DNA of 64,000 bases from Paragonimus westermani (taxonomy: Eukaryota > Platyhelminthes > Trematoda > Plagiorchiida > Troglotrematidae), in NCBI GenBank assembly GCA_008508345.1, contig QNGE01000994.1, positions 1 through 64,000 of the forward strand, written 5' to 3'. The position numbers were made by a program, and so were the translations under genes. Each line of letters opens with the position of its first letter. Within the stretch, counting starts at the first letter, position 1. The notes under the pieces were generated by a model. It had not been told where the DNA came from and made no database searches. It saw nothing but the letters and a program-made list of their open reading frames with translations. Shown here one piece after another: positions 49,999 to 62,499 of the stretch.

Positions 49999-50325
49999 CA
50001 ATTGCTTGGACTTTAGTCTGAATTGGAGCCGGTTTACAGACTCCTCGAGAATTCCCATCTGCATCCCGTTCGTTGATATGAACTTCGTCCATTATTTTAA
50101 CAATGAATCTGCTCTGAGGTATGCCATCGGAGCGAACGCTATTTACACAACGCTTGTCCTCACGCTTTGGACGACATGCGCACACCCGCTTGTCGATAAA
50201 CTCAATCGGTAAACTGACACATGCGCACTGTTTGCGGGACCAACGGTGTATCTGCACCATCCTATACTTTCGTCCATCGTCAGCCAGTTCGCATCCGGTA
50301 ACTACACGTTTGGTCGCTGGACACA
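49999..50325 (-). CDS. Cysteine module exon (one whole module)
   Basis: 327 nt, phase 1 at both ends, so this is a shuffling-type cassette. The acceptor is ..ctatttcag and the donor GTAAGT. Reads (V)CPATKRVVTGC, DDGRKYRMVQIHRW, KQCACVSLPIEF, KRVCACRPKREDKRC, and later RGVCKP. It aligns along its length with the exon at 52780-53166: CP start, Cys, YR.V...W, CxC, CxC, Cys, C.P. This makes it one of the two clearest copies of the repeat. Confidence 0.75.
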
Positions 50326-52779
50326 CTGAAATAGGAGCGAAAAATTACTCTGTTTGGTCATCTGGTCACAGACAATATGTCAGTCTTAATAGGATGGTGA
50401 AATGGTTTGTAATCATTGCTTGTCTGGTTACTAATCCTCTGTTGAATGGAACTTCAAGGCAGTTACAAAGCAGCGCATGCCAGCCCACTACGTTTTCATC
50501 CCATCAGGCTACCAGAGTCAAATCAGGCCTGCATGTTTCAACCCAGAAAGTTCTCGCCATCACGTAACAATGAAAACAACCCCGAAATTCCGTCACTTTA
50601 TGTTGACGTGGTCGAAGACACATCGAATCGAAATTTCTGAGATAAGGCCTATTATAAAATAGTTGATACTTGGGCCTACACGTGTGCCGTAACACGTCGA
50701 TCGTATCTGCACCTTCGTGAAATTAACACAATACTGTGCTTCAAATGAACAGTCTTGTGTTTGCTAAAATTCAGAATTATCGAATATGTAACAAGTGAAC
50801 ATGAAAATATATTTAATGCAGGTGAAATGAAAACGTGGCAGTCGAACGACATCACCAAGCCACCATAGACTCTCAATTGGTTAACACGGTCATGAGTATC
50901 GTATGCTGTTGTACGTTGTCAGAACAGACAAACAATTTCCGCTGGCATTTTAAAGCCCGCTCTATCAGTGTAGGCAAACACGGTGAGTCGCCCGCCCTAA
51001 CATCAGATCATGGTTGGTCTCGCTAAAATCGCGCAAACGCTTGCGTGTGATTGATCGTGATTAGTCTACTCATTCCAGTACACGGACTACAACTCATTCG
51101 TGAAAAAATCCAACAAAAGACGGTGAGCCCATTTTCCTACACTGATAAGTCGAGGGGATTTTGGATGAAATATGTTGAATGTCACTAAAGTGCTCACAAC
51201 TATCACAGTCTCAGACTTTCCAGCCAGCTCTGCTGGAAAAGCAGCGGTAGATCCAAGTTAGAAGCCGCCAGTGGTGCACATCCCTATCATGGTGCAACCA
51301 TAGTGACCGCAGCGCCGTTGTCCTCATGTTGGATATGACTGGGCTGTTGTGTGTAAACGCTTGTGAGTTTTATTTTGATTATGGGCAAGTATTAAGGGAT
51401 TCGTCTCAATGTAACTCAAGCGTCCCTAACAAACGATCGCGGCTCTCGCACTTCCACAGACTTTAGAGTCATTCCTTCAGAAAAGAAGCACCATACTTGA
51501 GTTTCGCTCTTTCCAAATTTCGCCAGCGATGCATATCCAGCAGTGCTTTCATGGGATGACTATGTTAACCACTGCGTCAATAACCTTTCGTTAGGAATGA
51601 CTGAATTGTCATATGCAAACGCTCAATCAAATTTTCTTGTGAATAACATTCAAATCGCCCGTTCACCGCGAGAACAGACACAGTAACTGTCATATTAATT
51701 TTCACTGACGCTCATGAGATAAGCATTAAGGTGTATGGTTCCAGCCTCATTTTACTAACTACAGGTGGATTGTACAAGTTGATTGTCCCACAAAAATACG
51801 GAAAACAATTAGCAGGTAGTGTTCGTTGCCTGAAGCAATAGCACAGGGGCAGACACACGGGCTGAACTGGCACACAACCGTGGAAGCGAGTATAACTATC
51901 TTGGTTTATGACTCAACAGGAGTGGAGGTTTGAGACTTAATTGCTGAAAGCCCTAGGAGTAAACTAAAACAATCAACACCAGCAGTTATCCGAGAGAATA
52001 TCGGCAGTGTACTCATCAACAGTAATAACTTTTGTAGTTGATATGGCGTCATTCAAAGCTTCCATTTAAGTTCACTTAAACTTTCTCATAAATGTGTAAT
52101 TCGAAGAACTTCAAACACTGGAAGGTTAGGAAGGGAGGGGGCTATCCATTGTCTGTGTGGATGGTTGTTAGCCCATTGTAGAACACTAACAATTACACAG
52201 GGTTTACTGCCGCATCAGATATATTAGCTTATCAACATCTCAGATACAAGCCAACTGTTACATGGAAAGATCCATCGGTAAATCTGGGGATCAGGAAGTG
52301 TGTTAGACGGAGTGATCACCGAACACCTTAGCAATGTTGAGAAACGTGCTAGATAAACAGCAAGCTACTAATGGACCAATAACATTATGCGTATAAATGG
52401 AAGGATTGTATAATGCATTATATATAAGTTTCAACTGGACAGTGACCTCCACATGGTCAATCAATATTTGGGCGCAAGCGTCTTAAGTGTAAAACAATGA
52501 CTATAGCAGAAATTACGGTCTCGTCGTTTTCAGAACAAAGGATTAAGTTGAGACCAGCAAACAATATCTTGACATTAAGACACTACCATGAACCCTCCCG
52601 GATCGATCATGGTTACGAACACACCGGATCGACTAGAACGTTAGTCGGTTGGGCAATTTCAAGCCGTTGTAAACCGTACATTCGTATACGCAGAGGCACT
52701 ACGGTAACATGCATCAACCAAGACAGGTTTGGTGAACTAAAGTTAGTTCAGGTGTATCGTATGTGATGTGAAAGCTTAC

Positions 52780-53166
52780 CAATTTTTCGTGCTGATGTCA
52801 TCGTATAATGAGGTCGGCACTTAGCGTGTGTCAAACCGGGCAATCTCATTCCTGCACGATTACTCGGTTGGGTTCCGTCTATCTCCAGCTTCAACAGATG
52901 GTCATACATGATGAGCACACCACTAACAGCGTTGCAACGATAAATCTTTTGAGACTCAACAGGGATTCGTGACTGATCGCAACCACAAGCCTCGAAGAAA
53001 GTTTGACGGACTCGGTGACATTCACATGATTTGATCTGCCACCAAACGCTTTCAACAAGACGGTACACAAGGGCCGGATCGACCAATGTATTCTGTTTCG
53101 AGGTGGTCTCGGGTGAAGGTACATGTCGGCATTTGTGACGAATCGTCTGTGGATTTTTCGGACATG
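52780..53166 (-). CDS. Cysteine module exon (one whole module)
   Basis: 387 nt, phase 1 at both ends. The acceptor is ..atatccacag and the donor GTAAGC. Reads (A)CPKNPQTIRHKC, an insert, VYRLVESVWWQIKSCEC, FFEACGCDQSR, KIYRCNAVSG, and THAKCRPHYT. The pattern matches 49999-50325 with a longer first loop. The preceding exon ends in phase 1, giving Ala-Cys-Pro at the join. Confidence 0.75.
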
Positions 53167-53787
53167 CTGTGGATATGATAGAAATATTTTACAACTCTTC
53201 AGCAGCATTTAATGTAAGGAGTCATGAGCAGATATGAGCAAGAAAACGTAATCAATCGAATGGACAAGGAGTAGCTCATCTAGTATTCTGACTTTCTAAT
53301 ATGTTACATAAGAACCACTCCATTGAAACTGACTTTAAATCAACTACCGTGTGAATGAAGCTTACCCACTGGTTCGAAATGGTATCGGGTTCTCTTCACG
53401 CACGAGCCATTTTGCAGTGCTGGTTCTATAGTCCCTTCAACAAACGTTTTAAGAACGTCGTGTCTGCATCCTTCGTAAGTGACGGATTTGGAACCACGAC
53501 AACCTGGAGAATAATGTACAAAATACGCAGAGAATCGTGTATAACCGGTTGTTGGTCATGAAAGATCTCATAATGCTTAGGTTTTGTATTATTCTAAGTT
53601 GCAAGTGTGATCAAATCTGCATGCCCCAGTGACGGCAATTTGACTCCGTATTCAGGTAAATGGAATGGCACATGCCATGCTGCATTGAAAACAAACGAAA
53701 ATGTTAAACAAGGAATAAAAGTTAGTGCTATTAAAAACCAGACGCGTTCAAGTGTGAAATGCAATGGCAAACTCCTGTTATACGTAC

Positions 53788-53922
53788 CTTTGACAATTGT
53801 TTCCTGACAAACTTCTATGAGGCAGGAGATCTGCCGACTTTTCTGACACAAAGCGTGTGTACTATTTTGTTGTCTGGTTGCGGAAAGTGTGTTCACGATT
53901 CGGTAAGTCTTGTGGTTCACGT
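53788..53922 (-). CDS. Second half of a split cysteine module
   Basis: 135 nt, phase 1 at both ends, with acceptor ..catacaaag and donor GTACGT. Reads VNHKTYRIVNTLSATRQQ and then ALCQKSRQISCLIEVC. It follows 54368-54499 in phase and completes that module. The acceptor is weaker than the others. Confidence 0.6.
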
Positions 53923-54367
53923 CTTTGTATGACTGTTGTTAAGCTTTTCAATTCAGGACTCGTTTATCCTGTTATCTACAGAGCGTATGCACAAAATGTT
54001 CGATAGAAAATGACCTATCAACTGTCTACCCATTCACTAACTAGTTAAAACCAGCCCACATGGCCTCAATATGGACAAGAAGAACGACCAAGATCCATCT
54101 TTCCTCTTGTGATTGTCATGTAGGTCGAAGACATGTGCTGCAATCTGAGAGGTAAATATGTAGTAGCCGTCCATCAACTTCACCGTTTTTAGTAGTGTTA
54201 TAAAAGTTATCCTAATCTTATCAATGACGCTGAATTTTTGACAACAGTATTGCTGACAAAAAACTCTTTACTAGCCAATATGTGAGAACGCGAAGTGTAG
54301 CACTGGCATTGGAACCGCTATTAGCTCGATATTGACATTAAAATAAAGTAGTTATTCGGCGACTCAC

Positions 54368-54499
54368 AACAAGTCTCGTATTTGACTTGTACACGACGTT
54401 CACAACGACATCTTCGTGTTGCATAGTCCACAATTGTTAGTCGACGTTGACAAGTCATCTGATCGCAGTTAGATTTGAAAACGGTTGGCGGTGGACAGT
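54368..54499 (-). CDS. First half of a split cysteine module
   Basis: 132 nt. A strong pyrimidine tract and ..tttttcag precede (N)CPPPTVFKSNC, then TCQRRLTIVDYATRRCRC and QVKYETC. The GTGAGT donor leaves phase 1. The CRCE followed by Y-x-x-C repeats the CRCEGVKKYKSC word of exon 55686-55842. Confidence 0.7.
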
Positions 54500-55685
54500 C
54501 TGAAAAACGACAAGTGGTTATCACAAAGAAGTAAATCGGAGGACTTACAATGCGGAGTATTATCCTTATACTTGAGAATTGAGTGGGCAAATTAACTGGT
54601 TGTTTACACATGCTCACACTAAATGAGTGACTTTACACATTCTACCGGGTATTATTCACGTATGTCTTTCAGTTCAGAACTCTTGTAAGTTTTAGCATCA
54701 CAACTATTCATTTTTTTCAAGATAATGTAGTTACTTATGAGTAACCACTCAAATAGCTGAAGCGATATCACCCACATGCCCGGTTTCTGGTGTTTTGGTG
54801 GTCTACAAATACATTCTACTACATGCAACTATATCAGAACATCAATCAATCCGGATTCGATATGTATTAACTGATTCATTTATCGGGTTGACTAAAGAGG
54901 TCCCGATTGGTTAAGTTTGGGTGTGCAGGAAACGTTGTTTATGGCTTTTCATTTTACGCTCTTATTCTCAAGCTTTCTCTCTGCATACACAATCAGCATG
55001 CTAATCAATGTTTACCCACCTGATTAGCGATCATTGTTGCCAAATTTGAGACTGGATATGCTTATCTTTTTATTGCGCCACAGTGAGTAGTGCTCTCCGA
55101 ATTCCTATCTTACATATCAACCCTAAAGGTTCAAAACATTTCCTAAAAGTACTATGATAGTAGTTCAAATTAGAAGTAACACTCATACTGTTTAGAGACT
55201 GTGATAAGAAGAACATGGTTACACAAAACAGTTTTGATCTGTGGTCACTGTTTTGAAAAACTACATGAACATTCACCACTGGGATCATTGTATGCAATGA
55301 GCCTACAATCCCCGATCATGGGCGCACGTTTAGTGTACTGATTACGACAGTTTTCAAAGTTTACACCACTTAATAAAAAAGAAATTTCACTAGCCTAATA
55401 AATGTGTCACAATTTTGTTTCATCACAAGCTACTTAGCGTTGCGACCAAGGTTTCCAAACCAAGTCTACCAAAGATGAACACAAGTATCAACAGTCATTC
55501 AGTGTTTCTATATTGCAAATTCAGTGATCAATTAAGCTTCTACCACTGCTCTATTCTAAACGGTCACTGAGAAAAGTGGGAATTACTGACTGATTCTCCG
55601 ATGCATTTAGTCAACACAGAACAAGAAATGCCGAACGTGCGTTAAATACAGGAGTGAATACATAGGTTGTCTGCATATAACTTAC

Positions 55686-55842
55686 TTAGTTTGAACTGTC
55701 TTAGAGATTTTCGTGGGTGACATTCACCGCTGATTAGTTGTTGGGTGATGACCACGTGAACTTGAAATTTGTCAGCAACACAACTTTTGTATTTTTTGAC
55801 ACCCTCGCAGCGACATCGAACAATCCGTGTTGACTTACTTTT
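55686..55842 (-). CDS. Second half of a split cysteine module
   Basis: 157 nt, phase 0 to 1. The acceptor is ..ttgattccag and the donor GTAAGT. Reads STRIVRCRCEGVKKYKSC, FQVHVVITQQL, SGECHPRKS. It lies in a frame with no ATG, so it is easily overlooked. It is exactly the phase needed between 56694 (ends phase 0) and 54368 (starts phase 1). Confidence 0.65.
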
Positions 55843-56693
55843 CTGGAATCAAAATGTCCGTTTGTCTCATTAATCATTTTAGAGTGAGGTTCATAATCTA
55901 TTGGTGGAATTAAGACGGAAAATCCTAATTCACTCACGCTCAAGGTCACACAAACGATAATACCTTAGTCTATTTCGGCAGCCCTGAAATCCTGTGCTAT
56001 GCCTTAATTAAAATGAACTGGACATGCGCTGGATTATCCTAGGGCTCCTTTGTTTTGTGCGTGAATCTGGGGTACTGGGTCTCGACTGTTACATGTGTGT
56101 GTAGGGCTGTGTTTCCCGTTGTAGTGTACAGTCCATAAATGGTGTGGGAATGTTAGAATACGTGCGGCTACAATTCACCAAATGCTTTGGAAGCACCCAA
56201 GTTTCCATCCGTAATCTAGACGCCAGTCATCGCCAGCATGTAATCTGTCCTCAACTGCCCGATTTAACAGTCAGATCATACTTGCTACAGCAATGGCTCC
56301 TCGAGTTATTGAGTTCATACCATCGATTTTCGTTGTCGAGTTTTCAGAGGTCTTTGTAGAATAGGACTAATCTTTCATGTAGCTTCAAGTAGGTGACCAA
56401 TACAGTGTACAGCATATCACTGGAGATTCGGTAATTGGTTTGCTTCTACAGTGCATATGTTTCTGACTGGATAGAAGGATGGCGTTATTAATGTCTACGT
56501 TTTCCGGAGGATTTTCGAGGATTCTGTCAACATTAGTGGTTATTGACGATCGAGCAACATTCCTACTGCCATATATCACTTAGTGGGCACTTGATGAAGT
56601 GACCATTCATTTTAATTTTATTGATCAACATGGAACTCAGAAGTTCACAAGCACCGTTGGTCAGCTAATGATAATCGTTAACATAGAGCTTAC

Positions 56694-56794
56694 CTTGCAT
56701 TCACAGTTATCAAGGTAACGTTGTGTAGTCACTTCCACTGCATGCCCATCAGCAGTGCAAACTCCCAGTCTAACGTCAAACGGTGGAGAGCAGC
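56694..56794 (-). CDS. First half of a split cysteine module
   Basis: 101 nt, phase 1 to 0. The acceptor is ..tttcttaacag and the donor GTAAGC. Reads (S)CSPPFDVRLGVC, DGHAVEVTTQRYLDNCECK. The CEC near the end is the first CxC of the module, and the second (CRC) comes in 55686-55842. Confidence 0.7.
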
Positions 56795-56919
56795 CTGTTA
56801 AGAAAAGGAGCAACAGACAGTATGCTAGATTAACTTTTTGATGTGGATCCACAACACTCATTCAAGATATCCCAAGATATAACAAAACAGAGTAGGTAGG
56901 AAACTAGTAAACGACTTAC

Positions 56920-57063
56920 TTCTTTGCACTGAAGCGGTTGCGTCACGTTTTGTGATGAATTTCGTGCAAACACCTTGGCGGGTCAATTGCCAGTTAATGA
57001 GAATGAACAGCAAGCGATTTCCCTTGCACACACGTAGCGTCCGTGTAGGTCGGTTGTCGCAGC
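56920..57063 (-). CDS. Cysteine-rich exon (partial module)
   Basis: 144 nt, phase 1 at both ends. The acceptor is ..tgtttgtcacag and the donor GTAAGT. Reads (S)CDNRPTRTLRVCKGNRLL, INWQLTRQGVCTKF. It keeps the opening Cys, the second Cys after ten residues and one later Cys, but lacks the CxC pairs. It is either a degenerate or a shortened module. It is separated from 56794 by an intron of only 125 bp. Confidence 0.65.
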
Positions 57064-58105
57064 CTGTGACAAACATCAAAGATAGGGTTCAACAGATTCG
57101 AGTAGATGACAGACGCCGCGGTCATCTAACGCTATTCGACTGCTCATCCTAAGCACAAAGTGGTATATTTTTCCTAACCTTCAGTACCGCCAGTGCTGTA
57201 AACCTGTTTCCTTCAGGCCCGGTGCAATCAAACCTTCAGATTCCTCAAACGTCAGACATATATCGACCTCAGGTCATCAGCTTAACACAAACTAGACATT
57301 CAGGGTTGTAACTCGTTATACTTGTACACATTTTCCGTATATTACTGAGGTGACCGCGAATAACGGTCTCAAACTAACAGCGTGGTGACGGGAACAAATA
57401 TATGTCACTAACGAACTACCATAAACTCATTAACCTAAGGTGTCTACTGGCGCCACAGAATAGAGTGTTTCCTACTCACCCTACCCAGTGAGATTTTATA
57501 TCGATGTACACTCAAATCTTTCGTGTTTAGCAGCTACCTGGAGAGCAAAATGTGTCACGTTTGAAGGTTAGTCACGTTTTAGTCTTTGTAAGCTACGTAT
57601 CAAAAGTGGTTCAATTTGGCATTTGGACCTACCAACACAATTTCCGTCCGAACAACACAGAAAGAGAAACGAAAAGTAGATAATTTTCTACTTTCCCTTA
57701 CTACCTGTGAACCAGTGTACCTGTTTAGAAATACACTAAATGACCATTCCTCTTTGAACATTCTAACCGCTGCCGTCTCCATGACTATTAAGGTTCGAAC
57801 CACTGGGTGTGCGATAACATGACGCTCTGTCTCAAACTTCTGGTCAGCTTGGCAACTACCCTTTCTCGAGCCTGAGTTGTTGGGTTCTCACACGACAGGG
57901 ATCTCTCTCTGGCGTTCAGCCTACCGTAGACTAAAGAAGACGAATATTTGAACCGCACTACTTGCTTTCGTTTGAATTAGTATCTATGTTTTTTGGTGGG
58001 CACAGAGAAAGGCTGCAAACTGTTTCACACTGGTTTTGTACTCTGTCGGATTTTCTCAGGTAACCGGTTACCAGTTTCTGACTTTTGTAGTTATTTCTTG
58101 TTTAC

Positions 58106-58175
58106 TTGGGTGACGTTTGAGGCGGACGGGACATAACAGTGTACACGTCCTCTTACAGTGGAGTGCACACCCGCA
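58106..58175 (-). CDS. Small cysteine-rich exon
   Basis: 70 nt, phase 0 to 1. The acceptor is ..catgttttcag and the donor GTAAAC. Reads CGCALHCKRTCTLLCPVRLK, unusually dense in Cys. It fits in phase between 59979 and 57063. The word TCTLLCPVRL resembles FCSFVCSELR in the preceding exon. Confidence 0.5.
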
Positions 58176-59978
58176 CTGAAAACATGGAAATAGTGAATCG
58201 TGGGTTGGAAATTCTGTCAGCAGGATATTGTGGATTATATTAGCTATTTTGATAGTGCTGTTCGAAAAGCAGAGATGGTTAATCCTGAGAACCATCTTTA
58301 GTAGAAAAGTTATCTTCACCTGACCAACAATTCAAAAATCTAAAATGAACCACGAAAGATGTTAGTAAAAGCAATCATTGTATTGAGTTGCTACTCAATG
58401 CTCAGTGGTTTCGTCGTATATAGATACTCTTACCTTGCAGTATTTACAAGGTTTGATAAATATATATGCTTCATACACCTAGAATGACTAGTGCAATCCT
58501 ACGTTCACTTAGTGCACAGCGTGAGTGGATCAAGACTTATTCAGTCTCTCTCACAGTACACAAACTGAACTCACGGTACATGCACACATGTACACATGTA
58601 CGGATACCTATTGAAGATTGAGGCATGGAGATCGTTTGGCGTGCAGTAGCTAACGACCTGACCACTTCGTGAGTGTTAGGCTTCAGTGTAGTGATAACCT
58701 AGAGGTTTTGCCGCATTCCTAGTTACTTCCTGCGGTTTTCATATACCTAAAGGTGTTTCAATTGGTGTTTGGATTTCGCACTAACACTTGGGTGTTTAAT
58801 CACACTTTACAAGAGATCCAAGTATGAAAAAAATCCGGGTTTTGGCTGCAGTTAAACAGGCAGCAGAAACAGCTGACCCAGACGCAGCTTCCTGAGTCCA
58901 CGTAGCCACGTCGGGAGATTTGAAGTATCATATTTGGACCAGGTTATTCTTTCATTGGGTCACATCGAATCCACTAAATTATCCGGCGGACTTCATGAAT
59001 TCGGATCTTCTCTAACTAATCAAAGCTGTCACACCAGAGGTGAGGATGAGTTTTCAGCATACATAAACTGGTCACCACTCATAAACGAGCACAGTTGTCG
59101 CGTTCCCACATACAGTTCAGTCAGTCCCTCTCGGAAAGAAACAGTCTACTTATTGTAAAATACAGGTTGTTTGTCCTCGTCAACGACTTCAAATTACTTA
59201 TGCAGTGGGTAAGACCGTGCGCATTGCGTTTTTCTCAATGTTGCATCGCGAACTCTGACGTAAAAGCCCCTCTTTTAATAGGCAGTTGTGCGCATGCGGA
59301 CGATATGCGGCCGGCTGGACGACAAGCCAGCCAGGCCACTCCTTAGGTCTGATTCGAAAATGGGCCAGTCTGTCTAGTGTTAATGCCAACAATTGCTATC
59401 CCACTGGCGCTGCGGTAAGTATGACACACTGGTTTATGTACGTTGAATTTCGATCAAATTTGCAGGTAAACAGACCAGAAACCAAGCTTATCTTTCGTTC
59501 TACCAACACTTGGCCTTCTACGGCGATTGAAGAAGTCGTGTGAAATTCGATCGAATAAGCAATTTGGCGAAGTTTCGGGTGTGTAACGAATGTTAACGCT
59601 GAGTTCTGCAGTTGACAAAACGTGAGTGTGACTGACAGAGTGCAACAAGGTCGCTTTTATTCTCGCTTGCGTGTGTGGACAGGTCACGGTTACATGTCTG
59701 ATAAACTCGTTAGAATGAGGATAAAGCGGAAATGACTCTGCTAAGCTACGAAATTCAGTGAGAATGAACGGACAATAAGGTCGTTCAAAAACGTAAGTTG
59801 CTGAACTCATCATGAAATGAGGAGTCGTGTCCATTGCCCAACTCACTTTCTAGCAAGTTGCGTGACAGACAGCGTCATACAACGGCCAGTTATTCGATAA
59901 AATTTTCACTGTAAATTGTTGGCTCAAGTCATCAGTAATTTTCGAGTGCCTATGATGAATGGACTGCAAATTGTACAC

Positions 59979-60136
59979 TTGCCCATAAGCTATATATTCG
60001 GTGATGGTACACTGTGCATCAACTTTCAATTCCTTGGTGGGAGAACCTCTTAATTCGCTGCATACGAAACTGCAAAAACGTGTCATTTTGATGAAACACT
60101 CGCTGGAACAGGCACCTGGTGTCGGCGTCTCCGGAA
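59979..60136 (-). CDS. Cysteine-rich exon following the vWA domain
   Basis: 158 nt, phase 1 to 0 as drawn. The acceptor is ..ccgactgtccag and a modest donor GTGTAC follows AYGQ. Reads PETPTPGACSSECFIKM, RFCSFVCSELRGSPTKE, DAQCTITEY. A DCP start just upstream (as in other modules) is blocked because no AG precedes it, so the first Cys may be skipped. The unspliced frame runs on to a TAG at 59850, and after that stop the same frame is open for another 130 codons, so the 3' limit is uncertain. Confidence 0.5.
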
Positions 60137-60739
60137 CTGGACAGTCGGAAATGTAATGAACAGCTCCCTCTTGTGTCAGTCAAAATGCTTTCTGTTACAC
60201 GTGAGCTCCAGCAGTAACTTAGTTGTCAAACTTGGTGCGCATTCTCTAGCTATTTGAAATCGAATGACCAAGGTTTAAAAAAACCGTCCTATTTTGCTGA
60301 AACACTGGTGTGAATGGATAGATAGCTTAGTTTTGGAGGGCTATCACACACTGGATTACAATCAAAGAACCATTCGACTTAAACTTACAACATCGTCGCA
60401 GTTTGACCTCCGTTGTACCTACACATTGGTTTTGACGTTGATCGAATCGATAAATATGGACATATGTCCGTCCAACGCAACCGGTTTCACGAGAGCACTT
60501 TGATTCCGTTACGTGGTTTGTGGGGCAGGCTGAGGATGAATGTGTTCAAACAAAGAAAGTGATTATGACGAAAAATAAATATTCCTTTAACGGGTTAAAA
60601 GAGGGTGTCTCAGTTATTGCATATAAACGATTGGAACCTAGACTGTGACTTGTTTGAGACCTATACTAATTGAACAGCTCATTCATGGCCACTTAAGATA
60701 ACAAAAAAACGATACTTTTTATCTAAGAAAAAAACTAAC

Positions 60740-61019
60740 CTCGAATGCAGAGTGTTTCTATCAGTTTATCAAGATACGCCTTCACAGCAAACGGCGTGGA
60801 GACTGATATCAAGTGCACTGTCCTCGGTTGAGTTACCAGACGTCCCAAGTAGGCTAAGCGGTCAGGTTCAGCTGCTACCGCTATCACGTTGATCTGGATT
60901 TGTTCATTTTGAAGTTCCTCAATCAAACGAATCACAGGTGGCTGACTTGGAATTATATCATGACCATCGGTTACAATATACAGCAGCAGTGGGGCAGTGG
61001 ATCGCTTCAATGGCAGAAC
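60740..61019 (-). CDS. von Willebrand factor A domain, C-terminal half
   Basis: 280 nt, acceptor ..aaacatcag, donor GTTAGT, ending in phase 1. Reads APLLLYIVTDGHDIIPSQ, the fourth strand of a vWA fold with its TDG word. QIQINVIAVAA and YLGRLVTQPRT follow, and it ends VKAYLDKLIETLC. vWA domains bind proteins or matrix, often through a metal site (DxSxS plus Thr and Asp). The DxSxS part would lie in an upstream exon at higher coordinate, which I did not find up to 64000. It is the most N-terminal exon visible of the cysteine-module gene. Confidence 0.75.
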
Positions 61020-61315
61020 CTGATGTTTGAATGATGGAACAATTGATCAGTTTGATTCACAAAAATGTCATCAAATCGCAGCTAGCATGATCCAACAACG
61101 AAAACTATTTGAATGAACATGAATGCCTTAGTTGATGACTTCGTATGTTTAAAACACCGCACACTTGTAAGCACTAGATTTTGTTTGTCACTGCTAATAG
61201 CAACTGCTCATCAAATAGTTGAAGTAGCAATGCAATGGAAAGTCCATAGGAATGGATCTACTCCAATGTTACATCCATGTTACACTGATCCTTAAAGTGC
61301 TGTTTCTCCAGCTTG

Positions 61316-61475
61316 TGCATGGAGCCGTAGTTGAGCGGTCTGGTTAACATAAGTGGTTCAGAAAAAAAGAGCCCTAGCAGAAGCAAACCTCGAATGTACT
61401 GCATATTTTCTGAAAGAGCTGGCTGAAAATTTCGTGTGAATGCGAATTTTATGATTAGTCAACAGTGATGTTCCT
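61316..61475 (+). repeat. Diverged SINE-like copy without ribozyme
   Basis: TAGTTGAGCGG at 61328 resembles an A box. The stretch AAACCTCGAATGTACTGCAT onward then follows the 3' half of the element at 3190-3420 (there GAAACTCGAGTCTAGTGC). It continues through GAAAGAGCTGGCTG and GTGAATGCGAA. The CTGANGA core and stem II have been lost, so the ribozyme is dead. Confidence 0.5.
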
Positions 61476-62150
61476 GTTGTAACAAGCAAAATTTCCTACG
61501 ACTTATCATGTACGTGTTCAATAGCCACCTGTTAAGAATTGATAGTTAGTTTTTAACACTTTGTTAAAGTTACTCGGATTGTCTGTTAACTGCCTCACAG
61601 CAAACGGTGGTCACGGAACACCGGGGTGATGACATGCCAGTTGGAGTATCGTTCAGACTGAGTGTACCTGTTGAGTCTAAGCAAGGACGAAATCGGTCAT
61701 GAAGTGGGTGTTTGCATGCAAACATTCATGCCGTGTTATACTGTTCTGATTGACGCTGTAAGCCCGCGCTCTTTTACAGTGGTCTAAGCAATCAAGTATT
61801 ATTATCCGACTACACGTGTGCGTTAAATACACGAGAAGCCTTACTTTGTGATAAGATTTAACATTAAAACATGAGCAAAAGAAGTTTGTAACAATGTGTA
61901 ATTTTTAGAACTAGCATCCGTTCGCCAGTAAGTTCACTGAATGGGAACGTTTATCTGCGCATACGAATATGCCTCTATACAGTCGGTCTTGGTAAACCAC
62001 CTGACTATTCCGCAGTCATAGACTGCCTTTTCGATATGATTTACTCCTGTACTTAACCTACGTGCTGTTACATAGCATAATTGCAGTGTGAATAAAGTTG
62101 ATCATTAATAAAGTTATTTTCATTTGCTTCAAAAACACTGCAGTTTTTGA

Positions 62151-62184
62151 ACTGATGTCCACCATACCTGTGGTGGACATCAGT
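62151..62184. repeat. Perfect 14-bp hairpin
   Basis: ACTGATGTCCACCA (62151-62164) is followed after TACCTG by its exact reverse complement (62171-62184). No run of T follows. Its role is unknown. Confidence 0.85.
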
Positions 62185-62499
62185 AAGAAGCTGTCGAAGG
62201 ACTCCGAGTTCTGATCAGATAATATTGTAGTTCATATCCGGTGGATGGCCCTTAATTAGTCAGTGCCCTACAGCCAACTCGGGTCTTTTACTTTTGTTGG
62301 TATATAGGAGTCGAAAGTTACACATAAAATAAATGAAACTTGCTCACAAGTGAGTATTAAAAAACCGTTCCTTAATGTATTTCAATGGAGTGGACAGAAC
62401 ATATACTGCACGCTTTGGAACGGCAAAAATATGCGTGTTGTCATCATCGTCATCATCATAAACAGCAATACATCAGTGGTTCATACTGATGCTCAACTA

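Larger units (their letters stand above)
61020..62499. other. Intron or upstream flank of the vWA gene
   Basis: No further vWA exon was found. Apart from the SINE-like copy and the hairpin listed separately there is only AT-rich sequence, with two AATAAA-like words near 62092-62110. Confidence 0.45.

Noticed and set aside
50262..50290. Hammerhead-like CTGACGA...CGAAAG on the minus strand
   Set aside because: It lies inside a well-supported coding exon (residues LADDGRKYR), has no stem II pairing and no stem I partner. Taken as chance.
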